Below, one piece after another: positions 32,008-41,080 of a stretch of 64,000 bases of DNA. The stretch's first letter is position 1. Each line of letters starts with the position of its first letter. The notes beneath the pieces were generated by a model, which searched no databases, was not told where the DNA came from, and saw only the letters and a program-made list of their open reading frames with translations. The DNA is from Leishmania infantum JPCM5 (lineage: Eukaryota; Euglenozoa; Kinetoplastea; Trypanosomatida; Trypanosomatidae). The DNA lies in contig NC_009420.2 of assembly GCF_000002875.2 (NCBI RefSeq), forward strand, positions 742,001 to 806,000. Reading direction: 5' to 3'. Position numbers and translations under genes: made by a program.

Positions 32008-32751
32008 ATGACCTCCAAGGTTATTCTTCTCTTTGACGTCGATGGCACCCTGACGCCGCCTCGCAATCCGGAAACCCTGGACATGAAGCAGACGCTGGCG
32101 AAGGTTCGTGCAGCTGGCTTCAAGCTTGGCGTCGTCGGTGGCTCCGACTTTGCCAAGCAGAAGGAGCAGCTGGGCGAGTCGATTCTGGAGGACTTTGACT
32201 ATGTGTTTTCCGAGAACGGTCTATTGGCCTACAAGGATGGCAAGGAATTCCACCGAAACAGCTTGCTGAAGGCTCTTGGGAACGAGAAGGTGGTGGCATT
32301 TGTAAAGAAGTGTCTGCACCTCATCGCCGATTTGGACATTCCAGTGCAGCGCGGCACGTTTGTGGAGTTCCGCAACGGTATGTTCAACGTCTCTCCCATC
32401 GGCCGCAACTGCTCGCAGCAGGAGCGTGACGAGTTCGAGCAGCTTGACAAGGAGCGCCATATCCGTGAGAAGCTCATCAGGAACCTCAAGGAGGCCTTCC
32501 CGGACTACCCGCTTGCCTATTCCGTAGGCGGTCAAATCAGTTTCGACGTCTTCCCGAAAGGGTGGGATAAGACTTACTGCCTTCAGTTTGTCGAAAATGA
32601 TTTTCAAACGATTCACTTTTTCGGTGATAAGACGTCAGAGGGCGGCAACGATTATGAGATCTACACTGATTGTCGCACAATCGGTCATTCTGTGAAGACA
32701 TATAAGGATACGATTGCGATTCTTGAGTCACTCCTCGAGGAGTCGCGGTGA
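32008..32751 (+). CDS. PMM: Phosphomannomutase
   Basis: A 247-aa enzyme that interconverts mannose-6-phosphate and mannose-1-phosphate. This feeds GDP-mannose synthesis for N-glycans, GPI anchors, lipophosphoglycan and mannogen. It is an eukaryotic-type alpha-PMM of the HAD superfamily. The nucleophile motif is at the N-terminus (D10 and D12 in [13 protein letters not shown]), followed by [16 protein letters not shown], then [18 protein letters not shown] in the cap and [16 protein letters not shown] as the C-terminal metal-binding motif. Length equals that of known Leishmania PMM. The start at 32008 (AAAAAAATG) is chosen because upstream in-frame sequence is UTR-like. It is the first gene of the rightward cluster. 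ALG3, which acts later in the same glycan pathway, lies at the other end of that cluster. Confidence 0.97.
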   Translation: MTSKVILLFDVDGTLTPPRNPETLDMKQTLAKVRAAGFKLGVVGGSDFAKQKEQLGESILEDFDYVFSENGLLAYKDGKEFHRNSLLKALGNEKVVAFVKKCLHLIADLDIPVQRGTFVEFRNGMFNVSPIGRNCSQQERDEFEQLDKERHIREKLIRNLKEAFPDYPLAYSVGGQISFDVFPKGWDKTYCLQFVENDFQTIHFFGDKTSEGGNDYEIYTDCRTIGHSVKTYKDTIAILESLLEESR

Positions 32752-33362
32752 ATCTATATCATCACCTGTGATCTCCAGTATTTAGCTTCTGCAAGAAGCA
32801 CTGCTTGAAAAAAAAAAAGACTCTCATTTTTCTTTAGTGCTACTTACATTTTGAAAGGGGCTACAATTCAAATTGGCTCTCTCATATGTAATGGAGTCTA
32901 TTTTTTGTTTGTTTCCGGTCAGTCTACAACCCTCCATCTCTTCCTTTTTTCCCTTCTGAGCTCCTAACACACGAGAAGGTTTATGCCACGGAAAGGAGTT
33001 TAGTTGAGTGACTTATCACCTTTTGCGCATCTTGCGACAGCCGCAACTTCCGATTTCGGTCGAACAAAATGTCGAAAAAAAAAACGTATGATGTAAAGCG
33101 CATTGCTTTGCCTGCATTCTGGCACCAAGCTCCTATGGTTGCCAGTCCGAGAAAGAGGTGTACCAGCGTAGGGTCTGCCCTCTTTTTAGTTTGCTTCACG
33201 AAATGTTCGTTGGATTCTCGGTATGACGGAGTGACTTACTTTCATGCGCCATATCGTCCCGTTGCTTGCGTGCTCGCCTTTGCATGTTCTCTAAACCACT
33301 ACCTCCGAAGAGCATCAATCATCTTGTTTGTGCGTTGGTTTAGCTAGCGTTGAGCCTCCAGT
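32752..33362. other. Intergenic spacer
   Basis: About 600 bases between PMM and ALKBH4, with T-rich tracts and A-runs (32806-32818 and 33075-33084). Nothing else is recognised. Confidence 0.5.
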
Positions 33363-34256
33363 ATGGACGAACATTCTTCAGCATGCTCCTGCGCAGGCAT
33401 CCGCTTCTGCGCCAAGTGTCGTGACTCGTCGAGAGTGCAGCAACTCTTTAGCGGATCTGTACCTCTCTCGAGCGCGCGCACTGTTATTGAAAAACAGCAC
33501 AATGATGAGCGTCTTTCCTCGTGCTCTTTTGCAATCATTGGGAAAAGCTCTCTTAGCTTTTGCATCGAATGCGCGAGTGTGTTCAAATCTGAAGTCCCGA
33601 TAAAGTCATGCGCGGATCACCAGGGAGCCATGGCTACCAGCATTACTATCAGTGGTCTTGCTGTCCTTCAACATGCGCTTACCGAAGAGGATGAGGCGGC
33701 AGTGATTCGCTTCTTGGATGATTCGCACCCGTTTCCACCCTGGAAGGAGTCGCAGAGCGGACGGCGCAAGCAAGACTACGGACCGAGGCGCAACTTCAAG
33801 AAGAAGAAGGTAAAAGTCGCAGAGATACCATCGATGCCACTTGTGTTCGAATCCGTCTTTGCAGTGATTTCGTCAATGACGGAAACCTTTACTGGTAAGG
33901 CATACAGAATTGCGGAGGTATCTGCGCTTGAGTACATGGAGGGCAAGATGAGTAATTTCGATCCCCACGTAGATGACACGTGGCTATGGGGCGACCGTAT
34001 TGCCGGGCTGAATCTGAACGAAGCGTGCGTTGTGACGTTCGTGAATCCGGAGGGTGTGTGCTGTGATGTCTACTTGCCGCGTCGCGCGTTTTTCCTCATG
34101 TCTGGGAACTGCCGCTACAAGTGGATGCATGGTATCCGTCACGAACATGTTCGGGGGCGTCGAATTTCTCTGACATTCCGAGAGTTGTCTGACGAAATAC
34201 TCGCCGACACGGAAGCTTCTGAAATGGTGCTTTCTGCTGCTTCGAATTTTGTGTAG
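33363..34256 (+). CDS. ALKBH4: AlkB-family 2-oxoglutarate/Fe(II) dioxygenase, ALKBH4-like
   Basis: A 297-aa protein that matches ALKBH4 over its whole length. The N-terminal Cys motif of that subfamily is present (C8, C10, C16, C19 in CSCAGIRFCAKC), followed by the diagnostic SQSGRRKQDYGPRRNF (about 130-145). The core has the iron ligands H202 and D204 in PHVDDTWLWGDRIAGLNL, a distal His in WMHGIRHEH (H256 or H260), and the Arg-bearing RRISLTFREL that binds 2-oxoglutarate. Human ALKBH4 has been linked to actin/myosin regulation and to DNA or protein demethylation. The substrate here is unknown. A shorter start at M90 would remove the conserved Cys motif, so the first ATG is preferred. Confidence 0.92.
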   Translation: MDEHSSACSCAGIRFCAKCRDSSRVQQLFSGSVPLSSARTVIEKQHNDERLSSCSFAIIGKSSLSFCIECASVFKSEVPIKSCADHQGAMATSITISGLAVLQHALTEEDEAAVIRFLDDSHPFPPWKESQSGRRKQDYGPRRNFKKKKVKVAEIPSMPLVFESVFAVISSMTETFTGKAYRIAEVSALEYMEGKMSNFDPHVDDTWLWGDRIAGLNLNEACVVTFVNPEGVCCDVYLPRRAFFLMSGNCRYKWMHGIRHEHVRGRRISLTFRELSDEILADTEASEMVLSAASNFV

Positions 34257-34641
34257 CACACTCACAAACTGACTGCCGAACAAACAGCCAGAAGAAGATG
34301 GATGCCTACACGATGATGCCTCTATCTCAGTGGCCCCAGGAATGCTCGCGTTACTTGAAGGAATCACCTTGATCTCTCTGGAGGTATTAAGCCCTTGTGA
34401 TGCGTGCTTTTGAAAGCGATGCGTTTTCCGCTTGAAATGCTTAGCCTTTGTCTATTGCATCCTTTGTCTGTATAATCTTCTAAGCTTCTGTGCTCCCTTT
34501 TTAGTTTCTTTTCTCATTCTTTCCAGAAGAACAGATATATCAGCCAGCAGGCCTAGAGCGCAGTTCTGCGCTCTTTTCCGCCTACGTCTGTGACGCGAAA
34601 GCTGCAGTTTAGGTTTTTTTCGGTCTTATTCGGCGCAGCGA
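34257..34641. other. Short intergenic spacer
   Basis: About 385 T-rich bases between ALKBH4 and the phosphatase-like gene. They should contain a poly-A site and, near 34607-34631, a pyrimidine-rich splice region. No gene. Confidence 0.5.
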
Positions 34642-35865
34642 ATGAGCCGGCCCAATGTGAAGGGCTCTGCCGTGGGGAGTCGCAACCTCAACAGCACGTC
34701 TGTAGAACGTAACACATTGCGGAGCGATGGCAAGTTGTCACTGGAGAACATTATGCTGCAGTTTCTTTGTGGTGAACAGCTTAGGCTCGAGTACGCCATG
34801 GAAATTGTTCAACAGGCTGCGCTTGTCCTTCGAACGGAACCAAACACGCTTTCGATTAACGACACTGTAGTTGTCGTCGGAGATATTCAGGGCCAATACT
34901 ACGATTTGGTGAAGATTTTAGCGGCTTGTGGCTCCTTGGACACGACGAAGTACCTTTTTCTAGGCAACTACATCGGCAATGGAGGATTCAACCTGGAGTG
35001 TATTCTTTTCCTGCTGGCGGCGAAAGTCGCTCACCCGCATTCAATTTTTTTGATCCGAGGAAGCAATGAATCTAAATTTATGGCAGACGTTCTTCAACTC
35101 GGCAAGGAGTGCCAGCTCAAATACTCTAGCACTTTGTTGCCGCAGATACTGTCGGCGTTCAACTGTTTGCCACTAGCGGCAATAATCCGAAAAAAGTTTT
35201 TCTGCGTTCACTCGGGACTCTCCCCAGACGTGTCACATGTAGACGACATTGCACTGATTCACCGCTTCCGGCACATTCCAACGCGAGGGGCGATGTGTGA
35301 TATGGTGTGGTCTGAGCCGGATTGGGACACCAACAATCAGCTGTACAACAATGTTGAGGAGCCTTCGGGCGAGACATATGTTCCACGACTCGGTTTGTTC
35401 GAGACACGACCACTCTTCATCACGAACAAGCAACGGGGTCTCAGCTACGTGTTCAACTTTGCGTGTGCAAAACGTTTTGTATCGGCGAACAACCTTCTCT
35501 GTATCATTCGAGCTCACGAGGTTCATGAGCTTGGGTTTAAACTGTATCGCCCGCACCCAAACCACCTGTTCCCTTGCATAATTTCTCTCTTTTCGGCTCC
35601 AAATTACTGTTCCAGTTTCGGCAACAAAGGCGCAGTTTTAGTGGTTTCAAAGGAAACTATCTGCTTCAAGCAGTTCGAGCCTTCGCCTCATCCATGCGTA
35701 CTGCAAGGTCGAAACGCATTTTCGTGGTCTCTACCTTTCTTGGAGAGCAACCTCATGTCCATTTTCCTGACCCTCTTGTCAGGCTCCGATTATGACCCAA
35801 CGATTGCTGACAGATCTGAAAAGGGCTCCAGCAACGGAGAGGGAGGTGTCACGCCGCTCATTTGA
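34642..35865 (+). CDS. Calcineurin A (PP2B)-like pseudophosphatase
   Basis: A 407-aa PPP-family protein closest to the calcineurin catalytic subunit: LGKECQLKYS, SAFNCLPLAA, FSAPNYCSSFGNKGAVL, and PHPCVLQGRNAFSWSLPFLES at the end of the catalytic domain. The motifs that hold the two metals are ruined. GDxHG reads GDIQG (H83 to Gln), GDxVDRG reads GNYIGNG (D109 to Asn, D112 to Gly, R113 to Asn), and GNHE reads GSNE (Asn to Ser141, His to Asn142). D81, E143, H190 and H292 remain. Known PPP chemistry needs these ligands, so phosphatase activity is unlikely. A scaffold or regulatory-subunit-binding role is possible. The usual autoinhibitory tail is absent. The frame is intact and normally biased, so this looks like a maintained gene rather than a decaying one. 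Confidence 0.92.
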   Translation: MSRPNVKGSAVGSRNLNSTSVERNTLRSDGKLSLENIMLQFLCGEQLRLEYAMEIVQQAALVLRTEPNTLSINDTVVVVGDIQGQYYDLVKILAACGSLDTTKYLFLGNYIGNGGFNLECILFLLAAKVAHPHSIFLIRGSNESKFMADVLQLGKECQLKYSSTLLPQILSAFNCLPLAAIIRKKFFCVHSGLSPDVSHVDDIALIHRFRHIPTRGAMCDMVWSEPDWDTNNQLYNNVEEPSGETYVPRLGLFETRPLFITNKQRGLSYVFNFACAKRFVSANNLLCIIRAHEVHELGFKLYRPHPNHLFPCIISLFSAPNYCSSFGNKGAVLVVSKETICFKQFEPSPHPCVLQGRNAFSWSLPFLESNLMSIFLTLLSGSDYDPTIADRSEKGSSNGEGGVTPLI

Positions 35866-36464
35866 AGCATTTATGATGATGGCACACTTCTTGGCGCAAA
35901 GGGACGCGCTTGCGCATGTAGTGGATCTTCGAGCCCCCGCCTCATACGCAACAGCGGCCATTTACCCCTCTTGCTTTTTGCTGCGCATTTCTGTAATGGC
36001 CACATCCTGGTTCTTTCTTGCTTTCTCTTCCTTCTTTTGGTGTCGCTTTTGCCCTCTCAAATGCAGACCACGAAACACGACTGGGCTCTCTTCAAGTTCT
36101 TGGAGCACGAAGGAGCAACTTGTGGACGGCATCTGATCGGCGTGTGCCCCATTCATCAAGTCATCTCAACCGATATGGTGTGAGTAGAGCGGCCAGCGAA
36201 GCCACCTTATTCTAAGGCAGTCGACACCCAAGAAGAGGAGTCAACACTGACAGCTTATGACGCATGCGCTACATGGGCATCAGCTTTCTCTTTTTCTTCA
36301 TCTCGCTCATTTTCTCAATCCATGCTTTTCTATCTCTGCGCTTGCCGCTTCACTCCCAAGTTTGTCGTCTTACGTCTACGTAAACGCCAACCGTTCTGCG
36401 CTTTGGTAAAGGCTCGCCTAGTATTTGTCGTGCCGCAAGAGTACTACGTTTCTGGCCGTTGTCC
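35866..36464. other. Intergenic spacer
   Basis: About 600 bases, pyrimidine-rich toward its right end, where the splice site for the next gene is expected. No supportable gene. Confidence 0.5.
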
Positions 36465-36764
36465 ATGACTGAAAGTGCTGAAGCGCTGCAGAGGCGTATC
36501 AACTACGCCATCGAGAACCAGATGGCGCCACCCGAAACGAACTACATCAGTGAGCTGCTTGCCGCCAGCTTAGCTCTGGATAACTCCAACGAACAGCTGA
36601 GGTTGCTCGATTACCGGTGGCAAACATATCTCGACAAACAGTACGTGCAGTCCCAACACTTGGACGAGTTTTTGGAAGGGTTGGTGCAGCACCTTCTGAA
36701 AAAGAAGCCTGACCGTCCGTTGGAGGAGTTGCTTCTATATCTCGAATGTGAAAGAAGGCAGTAG
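36465..36764 (+). CDS. Small helical protein (99 aa), possible RIIa/Dpy-30-like C-terminus
   Basis: It starts at the ATG at 36465-36467 (MTESAEALQRR) and ends at TAG. It is predicted to be entirely alpha-helical, charged and without membrane spans. The C-terminal KKPDRPLEELLLYLE resembles the Pro-x-x-Pro-Leu-x-x-Leu-x-x-Tyr-Leu pattern of RIIa/Dpy-30 dimerisation motifs, which are common in axonemal and scaffold proteins. That is a weak motif match. G/C-ending codons, strand agreement and the clear start support a real gene. Function is unknown. Confidence 0.65.
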   Translation: MTESAEALQRRINYAIENQMAPPETNYISELLAASLALDNSNEQLRLLDYRWQTYLDKQYVQSQHLDEFLEGLVQHLLKKKPDRPLEELLLYLECERRQ

Positions 36765-37542
36765 TCGCGGTGCGTTCCAGATACGGGGCTGAAGTCGAGT
36801 CGCATCTCTCGTTTATTGAAGCCTCAGTACACCCGCTCTCACCGAAGCTTGTGCCGACCTCTCCGGGTGCTGCGCTCGCATATGTCTGCCTTCTGCTTTT
36901 ACAGTGGAACTCTGCTTTTTTCTTACCCCAGGCAAACCTTTTCAAACTGATCAAGTACATCGGTGCCTTGTTGACCTGCCCCGACGGCAGCGACCCATGG
37001 TGGCTGTCTTCCGTTTTTTTTTTCTGCCTCGACTGTGTTACAAGCGGCCTGGTACAAAAGGGGAGCAGAGCAGCTCTCAGTTTTGATTCCTTGTCAGCTG
37101 AATGGCACATATAAAGGGGAATGGGGGGGGACTGCAACAGTGCCTTCCATACTGTGTGCACCGTCGACCTCTCCATCTCGCTCGTGCTCTCCAACAGCCT
37201 CTGCGCGCACCCGCCGTCACTATTCCCGTCTCGCCCATTACCCTTATTTCCTTCTGCTGGAGCTCTACCGGAGCAAGAGCGCTGAGCGTACCCACGCACG
37301 GTTCTCAGTAGCGTACGAACTCACGTCTTGTGATGCTATCGAGCTGTGCGTCCGCACTACAATTTGAGTGCAATACTGCTTGCGCGGTTCCAACTGTGTG
37401 TCACCTTTGCCTTTTAGAAGGTGCTCCCAAGAGTAATCGAGCCCGACTGGCTCCACCAGAACGCACCCTTTTCTCATTCACAAACAGAACGCAAATCGGA
37501 AAGTGGTGAGAGGGATCCTTTTTTCCGGCCAGCACGCACACG
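36765..37542. other. Intergenic spacer
   Basis: About 780 bases between the 99-aa gene and the MTHFR pseudogene. T- and G-runs occur (37014-37023 and 37124-37130), but there is no coding character. Confidence 0.45.
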
Positions 37543-39696
37543 ATGGTAAAGATTTCGGGCACCATGAAGCAGGCAGTGGGGAACAGCCGCCCCTTCGTCA
37601 GTTTCGAGTTTGTCGCCTCTACAACGGAGGATGGCGCTATTAAGCTGCACGAGACGGCTGAGCGTCTGCCCGCGCTTGATCCGCTCTTCTGCGGTATAAC
37701 GTGGGGAAACCACCTCCGAACCGCGGAGACCTCCATCGAGGTCGCTTCCACGTGCTAGCCACTGCTGTCTGTCAACTATCAAGTGAATTTCACATGGTAA
37801 GCGAGTGGGCCCGATGAAGTGCTCAAATGGCTGAGTTTCAAAGCGAAGGGTGTGCGCAATCTCCTCGTGACAAGAGGCGCTCCCACGGCAGGCTTCACCA
37901 CCGAGCCGCGCACTCGAGGCACTGACGTCGGATCCACAGCCGCAGCTGCAGGTGCGCATGACAGCTCAAGGGAAGAGGCCGACGCAACCACCTCCACGTT
38001 CTTGGCGTTCATTGCTGCGGCGCCCTCGTCGTCCTCCTCTGGCTCTGTCTTTCCGCACGCTGTGGACCTTATTCGATTTGTGCACCAGCACTTTGGCGAC
38101 TACTTTGGCATGGTGGTTGCCGCGTTCCCAGAAGGGGGTCTCTCTGGCAATTAAAGCTCTGACGATGCTGCTGCATGGATCAGTGCGCGACGGGACACAG
38201 AGCTGCTGTTTCTCAAGAAGAAGCTAAGCGCCGGCGCCGACTACGTTGTGACGCAGGGCATCTTCGATGTGGATGTGCTCGACCAGTGTTGCAGTCGTTG
38301 GCGGCGACACGGCATTCGCTGCTCAATCTTCCTCCAATGTGCTGCCCGTCTCGCAGGTACGCCAGCTCAAGCTGTTTGGCGTGCACCGGATATCCGGAGC
38401 AGCGGATTTGCGGCGCCGCATCGAGTCTTCAAAAACCAACGACAGCGAGGTAAAGTACGTTGTGGTGGCGTTCCAGCAGCCGCTTCACAAGCGGCTGCTG
38501 GCGCGTGGATGCGGCGGAGTGTACTTTTTTCACCGTGAATACGGATCACCTTCGTCTCACCATTCTGAAGGGCATCGATGCTGCCACCCACCGCGTGCTT
38601 CCTTGGCGCTCTTCCCAGAACGAGGGGGGACGCCGGCGAGAGGCTGTGCGGCAAGTGCATTGGCCATCTCGAATGACAAGCTACATGATGTACGCGGCCC
38701 ATCGGCGCGGCACCATGGAGAAGAGGTGGAATGCGCTGTTGGTGTCACCCCATAGCGGCACCCTGGCGCTTGGCGAGGCAGGCGTGTATCATGCAAGGCT
38801 GCTGCTGGGCAGCCGACCCAAGCCATGCACACAGTTCCCCATGATCCAAGGGATGGCAGAACTCCAAACTGCCCTCACGGAATTAAGTCGAATTTTTCAG
38901 GCGTTTCTGGACGGCCGCGGCACGCGTCCGTATGCGGATGAGCTCCCCGGCGAAACTGTATACGTCGAGCACCTTCTCAAGCTGCCCAACGCACAGGGGC
39001 TGTACACCATCAACTCCCAGCCGCCCGTGAACGGGGTTCCAAGTTCGCACAGGGTTGTCGAGTAAGGCCCAGACAGTAGCTATGTGTACCAGAAGAGCTA
39101 CGTCGAGTTCCTCTGTCATTTGCCCTCAGCGCCGATTGTGTTCACGACGCTCGACAAGTGCCCCGAACTCCAGTATACGGCTATGAGTGCGCAGGGCAAC
39201 GTGGCGCGTGCAGGGTGGGGGAGAGCTGCTAAAGCACACGCCGCAGCAGCTGCCGCAAGGAGTGCCTGCTGCCTCATCTCTGACGCCACTGAACCAACAG
39301 CAAAGCGCTACCTAACTCTTTAGCACAGGCGTCACGGCCATCACGTGGGGTGTCTTTTCCCGGGCACGAGGGGATTCCAACCCACTATCGCCTCCTTGGA
39401 CTCGTTTTGCGCGTGTAGGAGTGGCTTTTGCCATGTGGGCCGCGCCTTTTCCACCCAATGACGTCCCTACCGTGGCGCACTACATTCAAACGGAGTTTGT
39501 GCTAGTGCGTGTGGTGGATAACGTATTGCAAGAGCCGCTGACGCCACTGGAGCATGCCGTTGTTGAGATTTGCCCTGAGATACCGCTGTTGACGCTTTTA
39601 GATGCAACACAGCCGCACCCGAAATCGTCGCTTACCTTTGCGCCGGACGGCGACGCCTTGATGAACGCTCTCGGCCAGTTTGTGAGAGCGTCCTGA
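37543..39696 (+). pseudogene. Methylenetetrahydrofolate reductase pseudogene
   Basis: Broken remains of a full-length MTHFR, the FAD enzyme that reduces 5,10-methylene-THF to 5-methyl-THF for methionine synthesis. Pieces follow family order. RPFVSFEF and LDPLFCGITWG are near the start. LSFKAKGVRNLLVTRGAP and FGDYFGMVVAAFPEG follow, then LSAGADYVVTQGIFDVD. The C-terminal regulatory domain shows TINSQPPVNGVPSSHRVV, SSYVYQKSYVEFLC, TGVTAITWGVF and YIQTEFVLVRVVDN. In-frame stops are TAG 37756, TAA 37798, TAA 38152, TAA 39063 and TAG 39321. Frame changes are needed near 38335, within the T-run at 38525-38530, near 39324 and again between about 39370 and 39420. The total span of about 700 codons fits an intact ancestor. 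This many lesions rule out sequencing error. Leishmania is reported to have a functional MTHFR elsewhere. Confidence 0.93.
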
Positions 39697-40239
39697 GTTA
39701 CGCAGAATAACCGGGATGGCAGTTGGGTAAGAAGTAGGTGCTCGCAGCCATGCTTGGCGGATCGCGGGCGGGCGGGGGGGGGCAATTCCTCATTCTTCTT
39801 CCGTGCTTAGGGCTGGTAGAGCGAAAATCAGGCGAGGCCCTCGCTCGGACCTGTGCAACAGCCGAGCTCTCCTTCTACACAGACCTGAGAGGTTGCAAAG
39901 GCGGCGCACAGAACGTTTTCGTCACCGCTCCCTCATCTGTGAGTTACTCCTTTCTGCACTCATACAGCTGAGGGGGAGGGGGAGAAGGAGCGGGGATGGA
40001 TGTAATGTGTGTTTGTGTGTGTGAACAGGAGAGGGTATGCTTCCTGTGATTATCCCCTCTTTGCTTCACACCCTTCACTCGCCTACACACAGACGTACGC
40101 CTTCACGCCCGCATCTGTGATGAGCGACGAATGACGCCCAATGACGCTTTTCTTTTGTGTTGCTTACAAGCAGGACGCGTGACCAAAGAATCAGAGGTGA
40201 AGAAGGATGCCGAAGGCGTTTTTCTTCTCAAGGTGTCTA
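39697..40239. other. Intergenic spacer
   Basis: Spacer after the MTHFR pseudogene, with a G-run at 39774-39782. No gene recognised. Confidence 0.45.
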
Positions 40240-40760
40240 TTCTCTGCCATACAGCATGAGTTGAGGTCCGCTCTACCCCGCCTGTCACAGGCCCCGTCGC
40301 GTGATGCAAAGCAGCGCTGGACACGCTCTACAGCAATGCGCCAGCTCAGCCATCGTAGCAGCGCACCTGCCTGAGCCTCAATTCAGTCCTTGCTTTGCAG
40401 GTGGTCACACAGCCGCACCCATCATGACAGTCGCCAGGTGGTGCATCCCGTGGGGGGGGGGGCAGGGCCACCCGTCCCTACGCAGTGATGACCGGGTGAG
40501 AGAGGCCCGAGTCGCTTTAACACTTTGCCTATCATATGCGCGGTACAGACGTGTGCGCTGTCGCAGGCCACTCCGACGCCACCCCATCCAGGACATGAAC
40601 GCCGATATCACTAGCGACTCGCCACACTGACCTCACGACGCTGTAGGTGCTTGACGGTGCCACCACCTGAGTTGGCTCGGTGCTGGCAGTGAGAGGGGCT
40701 GCCTGACTTTCACACCGAGTGGGAGCACTGGAGTCCTGACACCACGCTGAGGTGTCCCTC
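40240..40760. repeat. SIDER-like dispersed repeat, full-length copy B
   Basis: A roughly 520-bp element. Its right half (40566-40760) is nearly identical to 20784-20975, and its whole length aligns with the more diverged 22111-22600, all in the same plus-strand orientation. It lies between the MTHFR pseudogene and the importin-like gene, in non-coding DNA, and contains a G-run (40452-40461). Size, dispersal and position fit SIDER retroposons. The family call is inferred. Confidence 0.75.
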
Positions 40761-41080
40761 ATGATGAAGGCGTGCCAATGACAGCACTCCCAAAAGTTCC
40801 GCTACTGTGTCTGGGGCCAGTGAGGCCTCTGCCATCCAAAAAAAGGAAACCTACTTGAGGCGCTTCCGTACACGGCTGTTGATTGTGCGCCGACTGCTTC
40901 GACGTCACTGCTTTCCACTGATCGCCCCGGCTTGCATGTGCTTCAGCCGCTACCATCGCCTCTCACATTGTGCTTCCCCCTCCCCTTTATTAACCACTCT
41001 TCTTTGCTGCCTCGCTGCTCTACAACAGCAACATCACAGAAAGGGAAACTCAGTGGCACAAACAGTAAAGGAGGCAACAA
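40761..41080. other. Intergenic spacer with the likely splice region of the importin-like gene
   Basis: About 320 bases with pyrimidine-rich stretches (40966-41025) followed by several AGs before the ATG at 41081. No gene. Confidence 0.5.
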
